A stretch of 64,000 nucleotides of DNA. It comes from Daphnia carinata (Eukaryota > Arthropoda > Branchiopoda > Diplostraca > Daphniidae). Positions 1 through 11,648 of this stretch are shown piece by piece; position 1 is the stretch's first letter, and the number at the start of each line of letters is the position of its first letter. A program made the translations under genes and the position numbers. The DNA lies in the NCBI RefSeq assembly GCF_022539665.2, contig NC_081338.1:7676446-7740445 (forward strand). Direction: 5' to 3'. Under the pieces are notes generated by a model. The model did not search any database, was not told where the DNA came from, and saw nothing but the letters and a program-made list of their open reading frames with translations.

Positions 1-435
1 GACAGCCACCTGTCGTATTTTAGTTCCTGATGGTAGACTTCTTTGATCGCCATAGCGACGTCGGTGATCAATGTGCGCACTGCGATTTGATACGATTATC
101 AATCAGGACTTTATCATACGAGCCTTGCGTGAATCTATACGCGATTTCTTTTCCATCCCGGTTATTGCTTCGATTTCTTTGGCACATTTCACATGCGGTC
201 GATGGTTTCGGCCTACTTATTTACTCTATACGATGATTGATATCGCAAACGGAAGTAGTTCTTCCGTTCAAAAGAGAAAACTGCTGTAGAAATCATTTTT
301 ATGTAACGTATCGGAACAGCAGGCGCTTTAACAGTATATCTTATCAAAGACATTCACGAACCTCTTATTATAGTTGGGGGTATTCAATTTGTTTCGTATG
401 GACAACGAGATCATTTGTAATCCTATTTTGTCTAG
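1..435. other. Left edge, probably HGSNAT intron
   Basis: No coding segment could be tied to HGSNAT here, although the next exon is entered in phase 1, so an upstream exon must exist. The conserved segment that should precede it (ending in a DPEG-like sequence) was not found in any frame. The stretch is therefore most likely intron, with the preceding exons left of the window. Several short open frames exist but resemble nothing known to me. Confidence 0.5.
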
Positions 436-1069
436 GCTCGATGTTGTGTACGTTCCAGGTGTTTTTGGGGGCGCAAGCCGGCGTGACTCTCCTAGTATTT
501 AGCGATTGGAAATCACGAATCGCTCGTTGGTTGTCGTGGTCCGTTTTGACCGGCACTATTGGCACCGTCCTCTGTTTGGCATCACAGAATGACGGCTGGA
601 TCCCCGTTAACAAAAATCTATGGTAACCGATATTTCGTCATACTCAACGAGGTATATTAATCTCGTTTCGTTATTTTTTCGAAAAATAAAGGTCATTGTC
701 CTACGTCATGGTAACGACTTGTTTCGCCTTCTTCCTCTTGAGTGTTTGTTACTACCTCATCGACATCCGAAAATGGTGGACTGGGGCTCCTTTCTTTTAT
801 CCCGGTATATTCACGTCGTTTCTATTCAGTGTGTGTGATTCTTGATAACTGATTAGAATACCATTTTCGATTGATTCAAAACACTAGGCATGAACGGCAT
901 TCTGATGTACCTGGGTCATCAAGTAACCTACAACCTTTTCCCGTGGCACTGGCAATCTGGGCCGATGAACACGCATTTTGAACGTTTGGTAGAAACCCTT
1001 TGGGGAGTTTCTCTTTGGGTTGCCATCGCCACTTGGCTGTATCACAAAAAGTTCTTCTTAGCTCTTTAA
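436..1069 (+). CDS. HGSNAT: Heparan-alpha-glucosaminide N-acetyltransferase, C-terminal part
   Basis: This lysosomal membrane enzyme moves an acetyl group from cytosolic acetyl-CoA onto terminal glucosamine of heparan sulfate, a step of heparan breakdown. Three exons are visible: 436-622, 692-804 and 888-1069, joined in phases 2 and 1 and ending at TAA 1067-1069. The translated end carries family landmarks: FLGAQAG, IPVNKNLWSLSYV, WWTGAPFFYPGMN and ILMYLGHQV. It has about four hydrophobic, probably membrane-spanning segments. The catalytic histidine lies upstream, outside the window. The first exon begins with GC and needs one base (G) from an upstream exon. The gene is therefore 5'-truncated by the window edge; I see no lesion in the part present. 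The family call is firm from motif order and spacing. Confidence 0.93.
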
Positions 1070-4000
1070 AACATAAATATCGGGAGTTTATAAACGTACT
1101 ATTTACAACGCTCGCATGGCAACCTACTGACGATTCGTTCTTGGCAAATTGCTATACTGACGGAGACCGTCTTGCTTCAAGATCCGTGACGATTAATCTT
1201 TCAAAAGTTAAAGAACAGGGTTGTACACCACATGGTTCGGACGGTAAAAACAAAAAACAAAAAAAACGTTAAACACTGGAATGGCTTAAAGTTCAAAATC
1301 GATGTAAGACGGGCGTAGTTTCCGTTCAAACCGGAGCCGTGTGAACTATTCGCTTCCAAGAAAAACGTTTAACGTCTACGTCGTGGAAAAGTTAAAAATG
1401 AAAGGGGGATATGTGGGAGCCGGTTCGTGTTTGCAGAAGGTAGGTTGCTTTCAATAAAAAAAAAAAGAGCAAACGTAAAAGGTGTGAACAAAAAATGCCA
1501 AACATCTATTGGTAAAGAAGAATTGAACGAATAATTGATTTTATGAGAGATGCATATTTCATGTTAGGTAGTCGGCAGCAGTAAGAGATCGATAGTTAAG
1601 ATGCTTTGTGTATACGTCTATGGGTAAACAGCATTGATAAAGTAGGAGGTTACAGTTTACTGTCAAACACTTCGCGCGTAGCTTTGCAGCATAGACTTCT
1701 AGAAGATGACATTTCCATAATTGGAGTCAATTTCTCTCTTTTTAAATGCAATTTTCCGTTACCGGGAAAGCAAAAATACTTCGAAGAAAAGAAAAACACG
1801 GTAGCGATCAGAATGTAGGCTCTATCTAATGTCATAGCAAACATCATTTTGCTAGCCGCCTTCGATCCTTTAAATTCAATGTCATTGCATTTGCGAAGCT
1901 ATGTAGTTGTGCAGCTATTCGGTGGGAGTTCTTCCTTCTGTTCGACAACGCTTTGTTTTTAATTGATTAATGCTCACGGGTGCAATCCTTAACTCAATAA
2001 GAGAAACGGAAACAGTCATGAAAAGAAATCATAAAATTCCGCTTTAGTTTATTCCCGCGTCTCGAAAGAGAATGAAAGCAATTTCTAACATGAATCCCGA
2101 AACGGCGCATATTTACTGTATGCAATCAGTGGTAGTGTGTGCTGTTATTACAAAGATGAATCCGAATGAATTTTGTGTGTACACAAGTGATGTTTTCTTA
2201 GCACTCGGCGAACAGTTATTTGTTTGCCGGATAACATTTCTACTCAGTCACCTCATTGCTTCAAAAGTGTGTGGTTTGTGGATTAAGCCAGAAAGCTTTG
2301 CTCTACCACACGTATCGGCAGCACATAGAAAATAATCGTAATGCAACTGTTTGCTATCGCTCTATATACGACGTGTCCAGTGGTGCACTATGTACACTTT
2401 GTTTATATAGGCCAACTATACGGTATAGAAATATAGGCTTTTATTTCGATCTAAAATACACCGAAACCCTTGACATGAATGAGGGACAAAGAAAGAAGGC
2501 CCGTTGAAAGCTCTTCTTTAATAAAATATACAGGCACATGCGGTGTCCGTTGGCCAATAGTGACATTACAAATCATCTTTTATAAACCATAGGACGCGAC
2601 CGTATCCCCGAGTAAGGGGGTAAAGATGATGAAATTGATTTACGCAACCCCTTATTGTTTGTAATTTTATTTGTTGTAGTCTGTTGTGCGAAATGATGAT
2701 ATGTTTGTACTGTACGTTGCAAGAGGAAAATGTTTGATTTGGATCCCTAATTTTTGACGACGTTTAGTACAGCAAATATATTTGCATAGTTTAGTTGTAT
2801 GGTTACGTTTTATGTGGTAACCACGCGTGCATTGTAGTCCAGGAAAACAGCCAGAAGATTACATATCGAAAATAACAAAAATGCAATAACTTCAACTTTC
2901 GGGCTTCTATTTATTTGAATTCTCCGCGACATACGCTAAGAACATGTTTCTTTTCTAAGCAAGCACGAGGAAGTCATTTTAGAGCAGCCTTAATTTTATC
3001 TGCTTTTATAATAGAGAAAACTTCGTATAATAACCCGTCTCAGCCTCAGTACCGGGAAAACATCTGTTTATGATCTAAGGTGTCTGCTGCTCAGAATAAG
3101 TTCTGTGCTAAATGGAAAAAAAATGTCCTTCATATAGGAAATTGAATTGGGCTAGATAGACTTTAAAAAGCGTAAGATAGGATTATTATTCTTGGCTTCA
3201 GATTGTTTTTTTATCGATATATTTAGATTTTTGGTTTGCGTGGGACTTCGTTTATATTTGAAATTCATCCGCCAGTTGGGATCGCGCATATTTATTACTA
3301 CTATTATTTTAAACGAAGAAAGGTGAGCATTTACGAGGCATTACAGCCTTTGGTGGAAAAGGTTTAAGACGGATATAATTCCCATACAAATGAATATAAA
3401 TTGCCCAGGACACCAAGGAAGAAATACACATCAAAATAGCAGGGCAAGACTTAAGTTAATTGAATGCAAAATCACAAACAACGTAGCAGCCAATGAAAAA
3501 GATGTCTCCAAATTCAAATGTGTTTAGTCATTTCATTACCATTCAAATTATAGCTGGTATCCCTATCACATTCGTCCGTATTGCAGAGGTACGACACATC
3601 TACCAGTTCAAAAGAGAACAAACAAAAAATAGAACAGAGAAAGAGAAGGATAGCAAAAAAGAAAGGCGAATAAAGGTATGAAACAAGCAACCAGCAATCA
3701 ACAGGGCATCGGGAAAAGTAGTTCCATCGAATCGTTAGCACGGCACTCATTTGGGTCTTGCACTCTCTGCACTTTGTGAGCAACAAATCGATCATCAATT
3801 AGTTAGCCATCTAGGACCTTTAGATAAATTTGTCTTTTTTCAATTTCCTCTGCCTATAAAGCATTTATAGTTGCTCCTAACATTTTTTCCCCCTCCTTTA
3901 TACTGTGCGTTCCAGCAACGACTGCTTGGATAAAGCCCGCTGAACGAGATCAGCGTAAGGCGTGAAATTCCCGTGACGCAACCATCATTTTGCAAACTGA

Positions 4001-5584
4001 CGTCTCTCATGAAGCGTTTTTCGTTTAAAATTTGTTTCGAAATGGTTTTGACGAAAATAAAAGTTTGAGTGTGAGCTGGAAGTTTATTTGCGCGCTGCTC
4101 GGCAGTCCTGTTCAAAGTTCCATATTCCCGTCATTAGAGAAAGGACAAACTTCTTGAAAATAAAGTTTTCGTATGAAACCAGAAATACCATGCCTTGATG
4201 AATGCTCAAAAGACTTCCAACCCGAAGGCCCAGCGTGACGAGCAAAATTCAAATGGCATTGCAAAAGTATGTCGCTAAGGCTTTGACGTTAAGGTTAATC
4301 CAGGACGTTTTTTGTACGCCGACCTCTTAAAGACTCCGTCTTTTCAAATCAGGCCATTGAACTTACTCTTGTTTTTGTTCCATTGACATCTCATGGACGT
4401 CGTGCGTTTTCCGCCTTTTTACGTGAGAATTTATTTAGCCTTGCTTCGAAACTGCTCCTTTTGCATCGCATAGAGGAGTTCATGAACCAAAAGAGCTTTA
4501 ATGTCATAATTGTGTCACTCCTCCTCAAATTTCCCTACGTTTGTCAATCTACTGATGAACGAAAATGAGTCGACTGTGGTTTGAACAACAGGTTTACTTC
4601 AATTTTTAATTGTTTCTTTAGACTCCGATGACGTCACTCAGCTTATGAACGTATTGTTTTCGAACGTAGGGATCTCCTACAACGAGGCGACTTCCCAAGG
4701 ATTTCGAGATCTCTAAATGAGCAGTCCTAAACGAGATGTTAATCATTTTTTTTTCTAGCTCAGTACTCCGACGCACTTTTATGAGGTGAAGTAGCTACAT
4801 ACGCATTTGTGCTCTGTCACCTTTTGTGCCCAAACATTGGTATTGTTCGTGTTTGATCGACTAGTAATTGCAAATGCCGTTGCCGAGATGAACTACAGGC
4901 TGCAAGACTTCCAGACGGACGCTTCGTTGCACCTTATCTTTTTTTTCTCCTGAGCCAGATAAAACTTTAATTCAGTCAAAGTTTGTAGTATTGCCAGGAG
5001 GGAACCCAACGATTGCTATAGGGCGCCGAAGCCGTTGCTGACTTTATTTTCTTTTATTGTAAGTTAGAATAGAAGCCAACTTTTTCTTTTGTTCACGTAA
5101 TGGGTTTGAGGGACTGAGATAAACTCAATAAAGCAAAGCTGTCATTTTTGGAAACAAAACACCTTTGATTTTTCCTCGCGATTGGATCTAATAAATATGC
5201 AATGAAATGACAAAATGAGTTCAATCGTATTTATTTACTCATCAAATTATGCATTATTTTCTCCTTCAGAGGACTTTCATTAAAAATATTCAACGTCTTA
5301 ATCCTGTAGGCAAAATAAAAAATACGCCCTCTAGGAAGCCTTCGATTTGCAACGAAGCCCAAGGCTTTCGGTGTATTTTTGGTAGTTTGACATTTTTAGA
5401 CGACAACAGGTTGTATTGCTGTTTAGCCCAATCGACCAATGAAGGAATTTGAGGCATTGACTCGATAAATTCGTTCAGTTGAGTCTAGTGGGTCTTCGCG
5501 TCTTGTGCTTGTGTCAGGAATACTGAATCGATGTCACAGTTAAATTGTTTATTGGAAACTTTTTCGTGGTGAACAAGTGTGATA
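1070..5584. other. Intergenic, no gene recognised
   Basis: This 4.5-kb AT-rich stretch separates HGSNAT from the RUFY gene. Open frames on both strands are under 95 codons, have no recognisable domains and do not assemble into exon chains. A perfect cAMP-response-element palindrome, TGACGTCA, lies at 4629-4636, about 950 bp before the first candidate RUFY exon. Promoter and untranslated sequence for RUFY must lie in its right part but cannot be delimited from sequence alone. Confidence 0.6.
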
Positions 5585-5711
5585 ATGAACAGCCCAGCAC
5601 TACAAAGTCCATCAGAGGAGCTGAAAGGAATTAGATGGCCTGTTTTTCTCGTCGTGTCGTCCAACGACGGATCGTCTCTTCCAATAAGTGCCTACAAGAA
5701 ACCCTTTTCTA
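5585..5711 (+). CDS. Candidate alternative first exon of RUFY gene
   Basis: An ATG at 5585 opens 42 codons plus one base (start MNSPALQSPSEELKG) and runs into a strong donor, CTA|GTAAGT, at 5712. It ends in phase 1, exactly the phase needed by the RUN-domain exon at 7008, giving a junction codon AAG (Lys). It would replace the N terminus encoded at 6356-6584. The residues show no known domain. Support is phase fit, the donor and position only, so this is an inference about alternative promoters. Confidence 0.4.
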
Positions 5712-6355
5712 GTAAGTTTGTTTTATGCTACTTCTTCAAAAAATTATGGCAAGCAGAAAGTTGGCATCATAGAAGATTGCCAAACTCTTAATTCGTTTGT
5801 TTTGGTTATATTTCATGCTATACAATTTCTCCATTTTTGTGGTTCTTTAGAGGTAAAACACAACGCCATCTAGCTACTGGTGTTCCGTCAAAAATGTTTT
5901 TATCTGGCACCGCTAGGTGTCTATGGGCAAATTTTACCGAACGACGTTATTTATCTTTTGTGAATTAAGGAAAACGGTATAAGGGTGAGGAATCACTATT
6001 TAAACACGTCCTTTAGACGAAGCGCTGTTGTTAGGAAAACTACAGAAAAGAGCAATGAATATGAACTAGAATCCTTGATTTCAAAAACACAAAACGTAGC
6101 TATTTTCCCACGAAATTTACGGAAAAGTAGATGGACAAGAAATCTGCCTAACTGGCAATCATGAAAAGGACAATGTGATCAGTTGCAATAATTGTTGCTT
6201 ACGTCCTCAGAACTAGGGTAGAGAGCGCAATAATCATGCGCACAGAAGAACGGGTGGTTTTATTGATCTGGTGGGGTGGGGCTGTCGAGTTGTTGAGTTC
6301 GCCGTGAACGTTACATAGTTACCCACTGTTCTCGGTTTCTTTTGAGCTCAGGCGA

Positions 6356-9300
6356 ATGTATCATCAAGACACGAGATCGAAAAGAAACCAGCGAGCTCTC
6401 TCCATGATCTCCATGGATTCTTTTCCGTGTCGAATAAAATCTGAAATGTCTAGCATCAACGATACAATTTACCTGTGCAATTTCCGCGTGTCAGTGGACG
6501 GCGATTGGCTTTGCCTAAAAGAGCTGCACGAGCTTCAGTCTTGCGAGTTCCCATCACGTCCACCATTCCTTAGAGAAGAATATGGTTTGTCGTCTGGTTG
6601 TTTTGACTTTCTACATATTTTTCAAAGTGGAAAAGTTATATATTATTATATTCTACTCGTCTGTTCTTTTCTGATGTATCCGTTTTTGTTTGTGTCGGCC
6701 GTTAGCCGTTCTTCGCTTTTGAGCAACTCTGCCCAATTCAATTCTTTAGCACTGTACGACAAAGTAGCAGAAATACAAAACTGGTGAAAGGCCCCCTGAA
6801 CAAATTTGAAAACAGTTTAATTGAAACGTTATTTCTAGTAGCCGGTGTTTAATTTTAGCGAATGGGAAAAAAAGGACTGACTATGATATTGTGATTCGCC
6901 GGTTTACATTTGATTAATTTGTATTTCGAAGCTTTCATTTAAAAAGGTTTACATGTAATCTTATTGCCATATTCTCTTCATTTTTTCGTTAAAACTGTAT
7001 GTTGCAGAGCGAGATCCAGCGCAAGTAGAACGGACGAATCTGGTCAATTTGTGTAAACTCATCGTCAAAGAACTCATCGACTCATCGGTTCAGTATGGGC
7101 GAATGCTTGACTCGGATTTCGTCCCCCTACAGCACTTTTTCATCGTTTTAGAACATGCCCTTCGACATGGACTGCGACCCAAAAAGGTATCGTGAATGAC
7201 ATGTGTATTTTAGTTCGATAAACGGGTTCTAATCTTTATTATTCTAATTTCGAATACAGGGAATCCTCGGACCAAAAAAAGAACTATGGGACCTTCTTCA
7301 AACCGTCGAGAAATCTGCTAACGAAGCTTGCGACATAACTGCAAGCGTAAGAGATCTACCAACAGTCAGGTAAATAACATTATTAGATGTGGTTTTGATT
7401 ACAAATGAAGCAATTTATTATTCTGTTTTAAACAGAACAAGTTTGGGTCGTGCTAGAGCGTGGATTCGTCTCGCTCTGATGCAGAAAAAGCTGGCCGACT
7501 ACTTAAAAGTCTTGATTGACCAGAGGGATGGTGTTTTACATGAATATTACGAACCTGGAGCTTTGTTACTCTGTGATGAAGCTGTCATTGTGCTAGGACT
7601 TTTGCTAGGTCTCAATGTTGTCGATTGCAATCTCTGCTTAAAGGTAAATGTGGGAAGATAAATTTTATTTTATTTCCATTCTTTTAAAATCTTTATTTAT
7701 TCACAGGAAGAAGATCTTGATAGTCAACAAGGTGTAATTGATTTTTCCTTATATTTGAGGACTGGTAGCAATAATACGATGAATGCTACTACCGACACCG
7801 TCGATTCTTCAAGTATGACAGCCGTGCTAGATCAGAAAAATTACGTGGAGGAACTTAACAGACACCTATCGTAAGATTCATTCGCTTCCAACGATGAACT
7901 GAATCATTAACTCTGGTTTTTGTTTATTCCATCAGGGCAACTATCACTAATTTGCAGACCCGATTGGACGCGACAACAACGAGTAACACGCTCATGAAAG
8001 AAGAACTTACACTGGCCAAACTGGCTCTGGCGAAGGCACAAGAGGAAAATACGCTTCTCAAAGGATATGTCCGAAATGAAAGTATGCCTTTGACTTGATT
8101 TAAATCGTTTAAAATAGCATTACCAATGCACGTCTTTAAGGAAGCGATTCAGGTTCTCAGGAAATGGAACCGGTCAACGCGACGAATAATCGTTCTAGCA
8201 CCTATATGGCGGCCGAAGATGCTATCGCCGAGGTAAAGCTTCAGTTGGCTGAAGAGAAGAATAATCGTTTGGATTTGGAAAAAGAATTGGAGCTTCAGAT
8301 GAACATGCGAGCCGAAACAGAGGTTGCTCTTAAGTTGCTAGAAAAAGACATCCACGAAAAGCAGGATACGATCGTCTCGTTGCGCAAACAACTGGAGGAC
8401 ATCAAAGTCATCAACTTGGAAATGTTCCGCAAATTACAGGTGAGCTTTTCTTCTCTTATTGTATCAGTATCGAGGTTCTCCGTTAGGTTATGATCAATTC
8501 TGAAGTGTTAAGTAGCTCAAGGGCAACTGCGTGGTATTCTGCTAGTTAAATTTGAAAAGGGAAGCTATAATTCCTTTGCCATTTCTTCTGTGCGCCGCAT
8601 GAACATTTTCTTTTCGATTTTTTTTTAAACGTTTATTCTATCGATTAAATCGTAATAGCAATGATTGGATTTTTATGTTCGTGGCCGTTGTGGCCGGCAA
8701 TATCGCACCATCGCAAGCTGTAAAACTGTGCGCAAACTTGCTTTTTACTAGTACTAAATGAACTTAAATCGATTTTCTTCCTGCGAGCTTTCAAATCAAC
8801 TTGGGATTTTTCGTTTTAGTTGCAGTTGTGTTTTCTGATTTCAACGTCGTGATATGATTGTTAAAGTAATCCGGTCCAGTTACAATTAGAGTGTACAGGA
8901 TTTTGGACGCATTTGGTTTCGCTCGTATCAATCACGATCTTTTATGGCTGGTAGATTCACGTTTGCGTTGCCCCTCTGGAAAAGTAATTAAATTTTTGAT
9001 TGATCTGGTGATAGGGGAATCTGAATAGATTGTAGCAAGAGATGACATTCTTGGCACTTAACAAGAAATCTGAATTGACATTCATCAACCAGAGGAATGT
9101 GGATACATTCCTCATCTGCAACGTGAATTCCGTTGCTGATTGATGAGACATTTTTCTCTTCGACGTTTCATCAAAGTGGAGATCAATCTTAACCCTAACC
9201 ATTTTTCTTTTTAAAACCAAAAAAAAAAATAATAGAAGTAACCCTAGAAACCAAAACTACGTAGGAAAAATAAAAGAAAATAGTTTTCAAATTCTTCGCG

Positions 9301-11039
9301 ATAGATACAGCACAGGTTTCTGCACAGTTCTATGGTTTGCCATGGCTATAAGACTGATTTTACTATAGCTCTTGCAGCCTTTCCACATCCTTCTACCGAA
9401 AATGAAAAACTAATATTGCTTGACTAATACTGGCCGTAACTGAATTGGTAAAGGAATGCGAGCTAGACCTACGAGAAAAAGGGGAAATGGTCAGTCGCCT
9501 GCAGACTAAAGCGGCCCATATTTCTCACATACTGACCAACCTGGAACAATGTCCTAATCCGAGCTCGCCGCCACCGACGACGATGACTCCCAATGCCAAT
9601 TCCAGTACAACTGAGCGTTGATGCAAGACGCCCTCGCGTCGGCATTTGTTTCATCCTTCTGTCTTTTTGCTTTTACCTTTCATCTGCTGTGCTTTTAACT
9701 GATCTTGACTATGCGACAAAGAAACATGAACTCCCTTTTTTTTTTATCGTGCTCCCACACCGTTAAGCGAATCACGGGCGTTCTCTCGCGGTGCGTGGTT
9801 GCTGAAAGCGTGTACACACCTCCCCTATTTTAGAAAAAGTTTTGTCTTTACCGCCCGAACGTGTCATCTCCTTTTTTGAGATCTGCTAGGAATTTTAAAA
9901 CAAATCAAATTCGGCTGTGTACAAATCCCGACATCTGTTGTGTTAATTAATACATGTGTTTTTGAAGAAGCGGTACACTTTCTGTTTATACCTTTCTGTC
10001 TCCTTCTGTTTGTCTTTGTTTTGTGTTTTTGTTTCCTTGGTTGATCGTTCTTCTTTATTTATTAGGATCAAGAGAAAACGGCCAATATCAAGAACGAATA
10101 TGTGGCTAAATTAGAAGCGGAAATCGGTGAAAATAAGAAAAATCTACGACTGACACAAGAACAGTATGCATGCGTTTTGAATCGAACTTTATTTGTTGTT
10201 TGTTTTGTTTTTTTCTGATGTATTTGAACAACGTAAAATGACTTCGTACGCAGGATGGACGAATTGAAATTGGCAGCGAAACGGACTGAGGATAACGTAC
10301 GTCGCTCCATGGAAGAAAACATGGAGTTACAGTCACATTGTCGAACCTTAGAAGAAGATCTACGACTTGAAAAAGAATGGCGCTCATCGCTGCAAGAGTC
10401 GATCGTGACCGATCGCACTACCATGGCCGAGTTGCAACAAAAACTCGAGGAATCTCATGAAATCCGAATTGTAAATCAAATATGCTCTTTAAACATCTTA
10501 TGCACGGACTACCATAAGAGCTGTTATATTTGTAGGATTACGCCGATTTGGAAGGTAAACATCAACGACTGCTGAAACTCTGCAATGATCAGGAAAAAGC
10601 TTTAGAAGAAGTTGGCGTTCGATTGCGTGATACTAAACTGGAGGCAGACACATTAAAGTATGGCATCGACCTATTTATCGATCTACATTTTATTTTACAC
10701 TTTGCGTTACACTTGCATTTTATTTTTCACTCGTAGAGAAGCCACCGTTTGGGTTCCCAGGGATGCGCAATGGGCACCCGATGAACAGGTGACTCACTGC
10801 GGACTTTGCAACAAGGAATTTAATCTCGCTCGCCGTAAAGTAAGTTACATAATTCGCCGCGCATTTAAAACGCGTGTTTAAAAAAATATATTTTTCAGCA
10901 TCATTGTCGTTCGTGTGGGGAGATTTTCTGCGCCGCTTGTTCTGATCAACAAGCGCAATTGGCGTCTTCCGCCAAACCTGTCCGTGTTTGTGACACGTGC
11001 CACACTCGCTTACTTCAACGTTATTCTGCGGCCTCTTAA
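6356..11039 (+). CDS. RUFY: RUN and FYVE domain protein, RUFY1-3 family
   Basis: RUFY proteins are endosomal adaptors that link small GTPases and phosphoinositides to traffic and cytoskeleton. Twelve exons form the long isoform: 6356-6584, 7008-7186, 7260-7369, 7436-7643, 7707-7870, 7936-8081, 8141-8439, 10066-10163, 10254-10470, 10536-10657, 10737-10839 and 10899-11039; all phases agree (671 residues). Order: an N-terminal [18 protein letters not shown] motif; a RUN domain (about residues 85-240, with [20 protein letters not shown] and [12 protein letters not shown]); long coiled coils; and a C-terminal FYVE zinc finger with eight Cys/His ligands and the RRKHHCR phosphoinositide-binding motif. 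RUFY3 is the closest vertebrate match, especially at the N terminus. The start at 6356 is the first ATG after an in-frame gap; the untranslated leader is not resolved. Confidence 0.93.
9454..9621 (+). CDS. Alternative terminal exon of RUFY (FYVE-less isoform)
   Basis: This segment lies in the 1.6-kb intron between exons 8141-8439 and 10066-10163. After the acceptor GGTAAAG|GAATGC, with a good CTAAT branch-like site about 30 nt upstream, it reads [19 protein letters not shown], then a Pro/Ser/Thr-rich tail and TGA at 9619-9621. It joins exon 8141-8439 in phase 0 and gives a 500-residue protein with RUN and coiled coil but no FYVE finger. The helical part aligns with the segment near the end of the vertebrate RUFY3 short isoform. 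The acceptor lacks a strong pyrimidine tract and no AATAAA is obvious downstream, so polyadenylation here is inferred. Confidence 0.65.
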   Translation, partial: ECELDLREKGEMVSRLQTKAAHISHILTNLEQCPNPSSPPPTTMTPNANSSTTER

Positions 11040-11648
11040 AAAAACGTTTTATCTTTACTTTTAAACTTCCTTCCACTGATGAAATGTTATTCGATTTGAA
11101 ATGTCTATTGTGCCTCTAATGCTCGGGTTCAAAAACAAAAGAGTTTTAAGATTTATTTTGGGTTGTATTGAAAGTTTTCAATCGTTAAAAGATTTGAATG
11201 GCGTTCAAAATACATAAAATATGCTCGAATCGAAGTGGTTAATGAACGCAAATGGATGACTGGATCAAGGTCTGTATGGGTTTAAGCAGCCTCAAGTCTT
11301 TAGTTTGATTAGTGGGATTGGCGAAAAGGAAAAAAAACCTGGACAGTATTTTTAAACGAAACACTTTGTTTTTTGCTTTTTTTTGGGGATTTTTCGGTTT
11401 ATCACAAAAAGCGCACGATTTCATGCGATAAAAGTCGTTTTGAATCAAACACCTATATGAGCGTATAAAAGTAGAAAGCACTGAGAGGGGGCTTACGGAA
11501 AATTGATCTAAAGAAGTCAGGTAAAATTTGCATACACCCACCCCCCATCAGAGAAAAAGTCTTTTTGGGGAGATTGGGGAGAGTTGGCGAAAAACAAAAA
11601 TTGAGTTAAGGTTAATTATTGCGTTTCGTTGAAAAGGAAAAAAAAAAT
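11040..11648. other. Convergent 3' intergenic space
   Basis: These 609 bp separate the stop of RUFY (+) from the stop of the ZASP-motif gene (-), so both 3' untranslated regions fall here and may overlap. A-rich stretches occur (for example at 11332 and 11636), but no exact AATAAA is seen on the + strand close to the RUFY stop. No coding potential is recognised. Confidence 0.6.

Noticed and set aside
1000-1272. 90-codon frame overlapping the HGSNAT end
   Set aside because: It is an out-of-frame shadow of the last HGSNAT exon plus 3' flank; the correct frame stops at 1069.
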